Shown one piece after another: positions 56,417-64,000 of a DNA stretch of 64,000 nucleotides. The translations under genes were made by a program, and so were the position numbers. The notes under the pieces were generated by a model that worked only from the letters and a program-made list of their open reading frames with translations, had not been told where the DNA came from and searched no databases. Positions within the stretch are counted from its first letter, which is position 1. The number at the start of each line of letters is the position of its first letter. The stretch is from Brachypterus glaber (Eukaryota; Arthropoda; Insecta; Coleoptera; Kateretidae), in NCBI GenBank assembly GCA_958510825.1, contig OY294054.1, positions 10,494,019 to 10,558,018 on the forward strand, read 5' to 3'.

Positions 56417-56776
56417 AGGGAACGTTCAAGTATTACGTAACGCAAAATTTGGCCATTTTCGACCCCCACCCCTCCCATGTAATACGGCGTAACATTTTCG
56501 AGAAAACCGGTTATTGGCTATGGTTTTCCATCTCTAATTGTTTTTGTTTAGAGGATTTAGTTAACTGTTAACCACGCCGTGTGCAATAAAATTTGCAAGG
56601 AATCCGTCTCTTTAAGCCTAGATCATTGTTAAAAACGTGATCCAATAAACATTTTATATGTTTATAGTTTTTTAAGTGTTACGTAACATTTTTACTGACA
56701 CCCACCCCCCCTCTGTAACGCGGCGTAACGTTCCCAGCCTCCCCCTAACGCGTTACGTAATACTTGAACGCTCCCT
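56417..56776. mobile_element. MITE with AGGGA(A/G)CGTTCAAGTATTACG ends
   Basis: AGGGAACGTTCAAGTATTAC at the left and the inverse of AGGGAGCGTTCAAGTATTAC at the right. A second pair of GCGTAACATTTTC/GTTACGTAACATTTTT blocks with ACCCCCACCCC patches lies inside. Fragments occur at 10080 and 39322. Target duplication unclear. Confidence 0.8.
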
Positions 56777-57067
56777 AACCACAACAGGTCGTGTTGTTGG
56801 CCTTACCAGATTTATGGTTGCATCAATTAAAAGTATAGTTGCGCTGATTGCCCAAATTGGATCTTTAATTCAGCGTATATACAGTACATGTATTTAATAT
56901 TTTCAGTCCTTAAAATATGAGCAGGATTTTTTTTTCTAATAAAAAATGGGAATGTGTGTAAAAACAAAATGTAAAAATTATTTTAAAGCAAATAAAATTT
57001 TCTATTGGACTATAATTTTAAGAAAATAATCTATTTTAAAAAAATAATATACTTTTAAGTACCAAAT

Positions 57068-57331
57068 GGGAGGCATAGCGTAGTGGCTAGCGCGTATGCA
57101 TAGCAAGCCTACTAGTGTAAGTTCGATTCTCACTGGCGCCGATTTGCCTTTTTCAGTTAATTAATAATTAAAATTTGACGAAGGCGATAAGTGAAACGGA
57201 CACTCCCTAGAAACTGGTTCGGTGGCCGGTGGTTCCCTCTACTACTAGCCCAAACAAGTCCTGGACTTAGGGGGTGCTTAATTAAGTAGAATAGTACGAG
57301 GTTAAACAAACAAACAAACAAACAAACAAAC
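57068..57331 (+). mobile_element. tRNA-derived SINE, copy 4 (most complete)
   Basis: A box ATAGCGTAGTGGCTAGCGCG, B box AAGTTCGATTCTCACTGG, then GCGCCGATTTGCCTTTTTCA, body with GGTGGTTCCCTCTACTACTA and CTTAGGGGGTGCTTAATTAA, and ACGAGGTTAAAC with an (AAAC)n tail (57304-57331). The tail suggests mobilisation by a LINE with the same 3' repeat, which is an inference. Confidence 0.92.
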
Positions 57332-57759
57332 TTATAATAAGTATAATTGGTAAAAGATATCTACTTCAAAATAATTTTTGTTTCGTTTTAAAGAAACTCA
57401 GATGGCCCATTCTTGCGTTATACGCTTCATATTTTGAACTGGCTTTTATTCCAATTCATTGAATATTTTATTATTCTTAATGGTATATATAATGACTCAA
57501 AAGGGTTCACAGAATAAAAGCTAGCGGGAAAGAGTTTTCAATATAAAAAAATAACAATTGATCTTTTAAAAATCACTTATACTTTTATTTTTTTTTAAAT
57601 ATTATAAAAAAACACTTCGATATTATTTTTTTTTTCTTTTTATCTACAAGTTAAATAAGAAAGTGGCAGCAAAAACTCTAAATTAAATTTAAATTAAATT
57701 CTTTAAAACATAATTTTGTGTATCCTAAGAAAGTTACAACACTTTAAAATTTTATTTTT
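57332..57759. other. A+T-rich DNA, no gene seen
   Basis: No supported feature. Confidence 0.4.
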
Positions 57760-58128
57760 TATGTATCAGGTGTGGATTTTTTAAAGTGAATTAATTTCAT
57801 AAGTAAAAATAATGTTATTCAGAAAAAACTCTTACACAGATTATATGACCAGTGATCATTTGGAAGGTTTTTGATTTTGGTTTTAACATTGTTTAGTGTT
57901 TGAAGTTGAATCAGCGGTTTTAGAGTTATTTGACTCTCTATTTTTTTTTTCATGCCAGGTGTGGAATGTTCAAAATGAATAAATTTCATAATTGAAAATT
58001 ATGTTATTCGGAAAAAAATCCTTACCCAGATTATATGACCAGTGATCATTTAAAAGGTTTTTTTGATTCTAGTTTTAACAATGTTTAGTGTTCAAAAGTT
58101 GAATCACCGGTTTATCTAGTTATTTGAC
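57760..58128 (+). repeat. Tandem duplication, two units of about 175 bp
   Basis: Units at 57760-57934 and 57951-58128 share CCAGGTGTGGA or TCAGGTGTGGA, ACAGATTATATGACCAGTGA (CCAGATTATATGACCAGTGA) and TTGAATCA(G/C)CGGTTT. Confidence 0.9.
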
Positions 58129-58650
58129 AAATCAACTCTCTTGGTGGATGATATTTGACCCATGTCCGGATGAACTTTTTGTATTATTTTTTGACGTTTT
58201 ATTACTCTTCATCTTAATTTCTTGGATTTTTCGTATTTTTGAAAACAAAATTAAAATGCTTTTGGTTGATAAAATAATAATAAAAAATTATAAAATAAGA
58301 ATGAAATTTCATAAAATATCAAAAAAATAATACAAAAAGTTTAGATGAACACCGGTCAAACATCGCCTCCCAAGAGAGCCGCAGTTTATCAAATATGTGA
58401 ATTTGAAGGAAGTAAATGTTAAATAACTCGAGTAAAGAGGATTCAATTTTTAAAAAAAAAAACACTGTTAAAACCAAAATCAAAAAACCTTTTAATCTGA
58501 TATTGAGAATTGAGGAGTTATCACTGAGAATCAGTTATAATATATATGGAACCTCACGAATGTTTAGTTGGTTGTTACAGTAATACTTAACTTTGTTATA
58601 GTACTGGTGACTCTAAAAACCAGTGAATGTTTACTAAACCCATTTATTAT
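58129..58650. other. A+T-rich DNA, no gene seen
   Basis: The 68-codon frame at 58124 overlaps the preceding repeat and has no motif. Confidence 0.35.
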
Positions 58651-59016
58651 ATCGTCGGCTTACAAGTAAAAGGCACTAAGTCACTTTTTTGCAAAAATGG
58701 GATTTTTATGGTACTGTAATTAATTTTTGATGATCTATGTATAGGTATAGGTAAACCGAACTAACTTCTAGGTGGACTGCCAAAAGAGTTACCCACTATA
58801 CAAAACGCACCAGTTTGTCACTTAGTGCACCTAGTGCGTTTTACTTGTAGATTATTTCAAATTTTTCTGCACTAAGCGACTTAGTGTTTGTTTGGCGAAA
58901 CGTGCATTTTTGTAACAATTATTACAAAAATTAAAAAACAACAGTGAAAGTTAAATTTGTCAATATCTCAAAACCATGTTTTTGGACTTAGTGCTCTTTA
59001 CTTGTAAGCCGACGAT
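58651..59016. mobile_element. 366-bp MITE with ATCGTCGGCTTACAAG ends
   Basis: ATCGTCGGCTTACAAGTAAA at the left and its inverse at the right. Inner AAGTGAC/CACTTAGTG/GCACTAAG blocks repeat in both orientations. A possible ATTAT duplication flanks it, but the surroundings are A+T-rich so this is weak. Confidence 0.83.
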
Positions 59017-59021
59017 ATTAT

Positions 59022-59475
59022 ATTATTATTTTAGCGGCTGTTTAATAAATAGTGTTTATAAATGATTTCAACAAACTATATAAATAATATTAAGCAGTTA
59101 GGAGGAATCTATCAACTTATTGTATTATAGCTAAATGCCTAAATGCTCAATGCGGGACGAGGATTGAGGAGGTCATAAATAATCTAATTTGTACTATACA
59201 AAAAGTCCTAAGAAAAAAAGGTCCTGTTTTAAAAGTTTTCAACGTCTTAGCATATTTGCACCTTACTTTAACTCGTATGCTACGAAAAAAAAAGTCGTAT
59301 ATTACATTTTAAAATATTTGTTAACTTATACTGTTATATCTGCGAAATTTCCGCAGTTTCGAAGTTTGGATATTAGATCCTAATAAAAAAGTCGATTTTC
59401 TAAGAACAACAACAAATTATTTACGACTTTCTTGCTTAAAGGGCACGAAAGGGCAGTATAGTTCTTAAATATATG
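59022..59475. other. A+T-rich DNA, no gene seen
   Basis: No supported feature. Confidence 0.4.
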
Positions 59476-60199
59476 GGGTTATTCAAAAATAAGTTCGAGA
59501 AATTTAAGAGGTGATTCTACGTTAAAAAATATAAAAAAAAAAATTCTTATAAAGGTTGGTCCGGAAATGAGCCCTAAGGGAGCTGCGGCCCTTCGAAGAT
59601 AGACATATTGAATGGGGAACAAAAAAAGAACCAATCAAATTTTAATGCTGCAGGGCGATTCTTCATTTAAAACTAAGCAAAAAAGTATTCTTCACCAAAA
59701 CACCTAGATTTAATATTAAAGGAGTTATAGCCTTTTAAAAAGTAACATTTTTAGTGGCACAAAATGTTACTTCCTCTTAATTGCATTTTTTTTAAACGGT
59801 TGCTCCTACAGTGTTACACTATATGACATTTTTTATGTATTTTTACTCGAGAAATCTACATTTTTTACCAAAAATCAAAAAAATATATATACATAAAAAA
59901 GTTTGGGGCAAACATGTGTTAAGCCTCACATATTGTGTCCGTCTAGGCACGCCTCTGGATAAATTAAAAAAAAAAGATAAACGTATTGCCCTTATTAATA
60001 CTAGTATACATGCAAAAGCTCGTCGCTCTAGCTTAAAGGGTACAAAAGTTATTAATTAAAAACATTATTTTTATTGCAATTTTAAAGATCCGTAGCTTCA
60101 TTAGGACTCATTTTCTGACCAACCTGCTTAGGAACTTTTTTTCATATTTTTTAACGTAGAATCACCTCTTAAATTTCTCGCTTATTTCTAAATAACCCT
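59476..60199. mobile_element. 724-bp TIR element with GGGTTATT ends
   Basis: GGGTTATTCAAAAATAAG..CGAGAAATTTAAGAGGTGATTCTACGTT-type arms of about 65 bp are inverted at the two borders. Interior blocks (GAAGATAGACATATTGAATG, AAGGAGTTATAGCC) match the interior of 22135-22960, so the two are diverged relatives. Confidence 0.8.
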
Positions 60200-60439
60200 G
60201 TATAGAGAGACATAATATATCAGAATCCTTGTTTATTAGTTTTTTTATATTTACTAAATATTTTTGATAAAACTCTAAACACCCTGTATTTAAACTTCTC
60301 ACATTTGGGCGTAACAAGTTTTGTTCGTTTTAAAATTGAAAGGAATAAGTACCTAGGATCAGACCACTTGTAGAGCATAGCATCAAACACTTTGCATATT
60401 TTTTCCGCTGGACTAAATTGGTTTTACCTATCGATTTTA
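60200..60439. other. A+T-rich DNA before the satellite array
   Basis: No supported feature. Confidence 0.4.
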
Positions 60440-61785
60440 TAACCAGCGCATTTAAGCGCAAATAACTGCGATCAAATAAATTGCCATTTAAAGTTTGCCA
60501 CATTTTAAACATTTATGCAGAATTATATCATGCCGTTCCAAGTGATTGGAATAAGGCGAATCAAAATCTAATTAAAATAAAAAATATCACCTGCATTTAA
60601 GTAGTTATAAATAAGTGAGATCAAGTAAATACCATTTGAAGTTTGCCTTATTATTAACATTTATCGAGAATTACATCATGGGGTTCTAAGTGCAAAAATC
60701 AAAAGCTCGAAAATCAATAGTTAAAATGGTTAGAATATGCCAAATCAAAATATTTTTTGGAATTAAAAATATCACCTGCATTTAAGTGCAAATAACTGTG
60801 ATCAAATAATTTGCCATTTGAAGTTTGCCACATTATAAATATTTATCAAGAATTATAGCATGCTGTTCTAACTGCAAATGAGGCGAGGTCGAAAATCAAT
60901 AGTTAAAATGGTTAGAATGAGGCGAATCAAAATGTTTTTTTTTTTAATCACAAATATCACCTGCAATTAAGTACAATTAAGTGCGAAATTACCATTTGAA
61001 GTTAGTCACATTATAAACATTTATCGAGGATTACATGATTCGGTTCTAAGTGCAACTAAGGCAATGTCAAATTAGTAGTTAAAATGGTATGAATAAGCCG
61101 CATCAGAATTTTATTTGGAATGCATATTCAAGTGCAAATGACAGCCATTTATTAAACAACTTTTTCATTATACTCTTTATTGTATTCTGCCCTCCTAAGG
61201 AGGAAAGCGGCAAATTCAAAATTTTGTAAAAATAAGTTTTTGGTACCAAAAGTTTTAGAATTTAATTTGCTTTTTATTAAAATTATTTAAAAAAAGTTCA
61301 AATGAGGCAAACTCGAAAATCAATAGTTAAAATGGTTAGAATATGGCAAATCAAAATATTTTTTGGAATTTAAAAATATCACCTGTATTTAAGTGCAAAT
61401 AACTGCGATCAAATAATTTGCCATTTGAAGTTTTCCACATTATAAATAAAACATTTATCGAGAATTATATCATGCTGTTCTAACTGCAAATGAGGCGAGA
61501 TCGAAAATCAATAGTTAGAATAAAGCGAATCAAAATCTTTTTTTTTAATCACAAATATCACCTGCAACTAAGTACAATTAAGTGCGAAATTACTATTTGA
61601 AGTTAGCCACATAATAAACATTTATCGAGGATAACATGATGCGGTTCTAAGTGCAACTAAGGCAAGTTCGAAAATCAGTAGTTAAAATGGTGTGAATAAG
61701 GCGCATCAGAATTTTTGTTTGGAATGTATATTTAAGTGCAAATTTATTAAACAACTTTTTCATTATACTCTTTATTGTATTCTGC
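60440..61785 (+). repeat. Satellite-like array, unit about 180 bp, with higher-order period of about 595 bp
   Basis: About eight units share ATCACCTGCATTTAAGTGCA, ATTTGCCATTTGAAGTTTGC, ACATTTATCGAGAATTA and AATCAATAGTTAAAATGGT in order. A block of three units plus a spacer with CTGCCCTCCTAAGGAGGAA (near 61188 and again near 61782) is repeated as a whole. The first units are more diverged. Confidence 0.88.
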
Positions 61786-62612
61786 CCTCCTAAGGAGGAA
61801 CGCGGCAAATCCAAAAATTTTGTAAAAATAAGTTTTTGGTACCAAAAGTCTCAGAATTTAATTTGCTTTTTATTAAAATTATTTAAAAACAGTGCAAATG
61901 AGGCAAGCTGTGCTGGGGTTGAGATCCACTTATTCTTATGTATTTTGGGATGCTGAACACGAATCTGTCATAAAAAAGGCACTTCATCGGCTCATTTTTT
62001 TTCTACACTGAAAAAACAGCATGGGCCCACAAAAAAAAATAGTCGTCTGTGCTGTATTTTGGAATGCTGAACACAAATCTGTCATAAAAAAGGCACTTCA
62101 TAGGCTTATTTTTTTTATACACTGGAAAAACTGTCTGGGGCCGCAAAAAAGAGTGGTCTGTGCTGGGGTTTAGACCCACCTATTCTTATGTATTTTGAGA
62201 TGGTGAGCAGGAATCTGTCATAAAAAATGCACTTCAATGGCTCATTTTTTTGTTACACTGAAATAATATGAGATTTTTACCATTTTAGTCAGTTTTTTCA
62301 GTGTAGCAAAGAAAGGAGCCCATGAAGTGCCTTTTATGACAGATTCGTGTTTAGCATCCCAAAATACATAAGAGCAGGGGGGTCTCAACCCCAGCACAGA
62401 CCACTTTTTTTATTTTGCGGGCCTGTGTAATTTAAGACTTATTTTTTTGTTTTTCTTTTTTGCAATATACATATTCTATAATAAGAGATTAACGTTTCTT
62501 GTTAAAAAAAGATTTAAAAAAAATTCTTCGTATGTAACGGACATCAAAAAGGACAAAAATTAATTTTTCTCGATTGTAACTTTTTTGGAATTGCCGCGTT
62601 CCTAAGGAGGGC
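61786..62612. mobile_element. Region bounded by inverted CTGCCCTCCTAAGGA(A) ends, with an inner repeat
   Basis: CCCTCCTAAGGAGGAACGCGG at the left and GCCGCGTTCCTAAGGAGGGC at the right could be the ends of an element related to the hairpin at 24177-24294. Inside, a unit of about 120-135 bp (ATTTTGGGATGCTGAACACG, AATCTGTCATAAAAAAGGCA) occurs three times directly (61912, 62048, 62160) and once inverted (62290-62395). Confidence 0.65.
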
Positions 62613-63016
62613 AGTATTGTTGTTTAACATTTATTAGATTCTTAAAATTTTAAAGGAATAAAATTAATAAAAAGAATAAAATAAATAAAAAATCAATTTT
62701 ATTAAAATCAAGCAGAAAGAAGAGTAAAAAAATACAAAATAAATCTCTGAAAACAGAAAATTTATAACTTGTATTTACATTTTTGCTAGAATAGACATAA
62801 TACGATTTTATTTTTATTATATTTTTTTGTTGCTGTATATTTATGGAAATTATGTTTTTAATGAGACAATAAAATAACTGAAAATAATAAAAAATCAGTT
62901 TCAAACAAAACAAAGGAGTAAAGCTAAAATTCCAGACTATACAAACAAACACAGATTCTTTAAATGCATTACTTATATTTTAACATTTCATAAAATATAC
63001 AGTGTAAAAAAAAACA
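62613..63016. other. A+T-rich DNA, no gene seen
   Basis: The 100-codon minus frame at 62650-62952 is almost only Phe, Leu, Ile, Lys and Asn from A/T-rich codons and is not supported as a gene. Confidence 0.5.
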
Positions 63017-63981
63017 TGTAAGGTAAGTGCAGGTATTATGCCCATGCTAACGTATAATTGCTGATAAAAATTAAAGGAGATAACTTCAAAACAAAATAAT
63101 ATTTATAGAGGCCAGATTACTTATTTATGCTTAAGTTATTAAAGAAAAACATGAAAAAAGTTTTAAAAAATAAAAAATATAGGCCGTTTAAAAAAATGTA
63201 TCAATTGGCCATATTACCAACACGGTGCTGGTAATATGGCCACATATGAAAAAAATCATATTTTTCTAAAATCATATGCTCGTTTTTATTGCCTTTTATT
63301 ATATAAAATAAAAAAAATTGAAATGTTAAATAAAAACTATACACTCTATAAAATATAAAAAAAAAACAATTAATGGCTTTAGGTAAACTAAAACATACTT
63401 GATAAATATTTTATACTAGCTATTTTTTTTTTAATTATTCACAATCTGAATAAAAATGGTCCTTTGTAATTTTCTGTTAGTCTAACACAATATTTATGTA
63501 AAAAAACGTAACATTTATCACGGAGCCTCATAGCTTCCTGCAGGAAGCATGCTTATTGCCATGGCCATATTACTATACACACAAACTGGCCATATTACTC
63601 TACATTGTAATGTAGAAGATTTCCTAAATTTTTGTTAAAGTTACGTTTACTGACTGAAATTCTATATAGACCAACTGTTAAATAGGAAGGTTTGCTATAA
63701 TAAAATATAAATAAAATGTAAATTACTTACTGTAATCAAATGTTATGAATTTTCAAAATACTAAAATTTTTATATAATCGTTTACCAACGAAAAGAAAAT
63801 CACTAAAATCGTTGCAGAATTAAAGCCATTAATAGTGGCGCGATCTAGCGCTTGCCCTAGGAATCTGGTTAGAAACACTAACTTAAAATACTGTAATCAA
63901 AATTTTTTCATTCTTACTTTTTGAAATATGGCAAATTGGCCATAATAAATACATGGCCTTAATACCTGCAAGCACCTTACA
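63017..63981. mobile_element. 965-bp TIR element with TGTAAGGT ends and TGGCCATATTAC motifs
   Basis: TGTAAGGTAAGTGCAGGTAT at the left and, inverted from the right, TGTAAGGTGCTTGCAGGTAT. The motif TGGCCATATTAC or a close variant occurs at least five times (about 63207, 63229 inverted, 63561, 63587 and 63934), including a perfect 13-bp-arm palindrome at 63206-63240. No transposase. Confidence 0.8.
63206..63240. repeat. Perfect palindrome GGCCATATTACCA / TGGTAATATGGCC
   Basis: Thirteen-base arms and a 9-nt loop inside the TIR element. Confidence 0.9.
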
Positions 63982-64000
63982 TAATTTCATACAGGATTCA

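Noticed and set aside
60440..61785. Repeats with spacers resembling a CRISPR array
   Set aside because: The units are about 180 bp with sequence shared throughout, so this is a satellite-type array in eukaryotic DNA.
62650..62952. 100-aa hydrophobic minus-strand ORF
   Set aside because: It is low-complexity A/T-rich sequence read as Phe/Leu/Ile/Lys/Asn, with no start context or motif.

Overview
The window looks like repeat-dense, A+T-rich nuclear DNA of an animal, most likely an insect. No bacterial-type operons, ribosomal RNA or CRISPR arrays are visible. The evidence is the mix of degenerate LINE retrotransposons, tRNA-derived SINEs, many terminal-inverted-repeat (TIR) DNA elements and MITEs, and one spliced exon resembling a family C (metabotropic-glutamate-type) receptor. 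Which insect order it is cannot be told from the sequence alone.

The only convincing host coding sequence is a 249-nt exon at 36190-36438 (+). It has a good acceptor and donor and encodes part of the extracellular ligand-binding domain of a metabotropic-glutamate-receptor-like protein. No partner exons were recognised, so the window is probably mostly intron of this large gene plus flanking DNA. Almost every other open reading frame is short and lies inside a repeat.

Layout. 0-5 kb: microsatellites, a GC-rich minisatellite, a 167-bp repeat of an unknown family, a small tandem duplication and a dead LINE with an RNase H region (2.98-4.16 kb). 5.4-7.2 kb: a foldback-type element with minisatellite arms and a perfect 9-bp target duplication, and a second partial copy. 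8.5-9.3 kb: another dead LINE with a 130-bp internal duplication. 10.5-12 kb: a TIR element nested in an older repeat, with an intact paralogue at 50 kb showing the empty site. 12.8-18.7 kb: A+T-rich DNA with tandem duplications and a 705-bp palindromic element. 19.2-19.5 kb: a nearly perfect hairpin. 21-24.5 kb: a TIR element carrying a SINE, a 118-bp hairpin and a second SINE. 25.1-26.6 kb: a 1.5-kb TIR element. 27.4-28.9 kb: a GC-rich element and a second foldback element. 31-34 kb: hairpins and GC-rich repeats. 36.2 kb: the receptor exon. 38.8-42 kb: a tandem/inverted array, a LINE tail, a Tc1-like MITE and a third SINE. 42.4-50.6 kb: long palindromic elements. 50.8-53.6 kb: two dead LINEs on the minus strand. 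54.8-60.2 kb: more MITEs, tandem duplications and a fourth SINE. 60.4-62.6 kb: a satellite-like array with higher-order structure. 63.0-63.98 kb: a TIR element carrying repeated palindromic motifs.

The transposon content falls into a few groups that can be defined from this window alone: TA-target elements with CACTGTAAAA- or CACTCAGAAA-type ends, TA-target elements with CAGAGCGGTCC ends, elements with CAGGGTG- or GGGTGTCCC-type ends, foldback elements with GGG...CTTTAC ends and 9-bp target duplications, and a tRNA-head SINE family with a shared body. All family assignments were made by eye and have not been checked against a repeat library.
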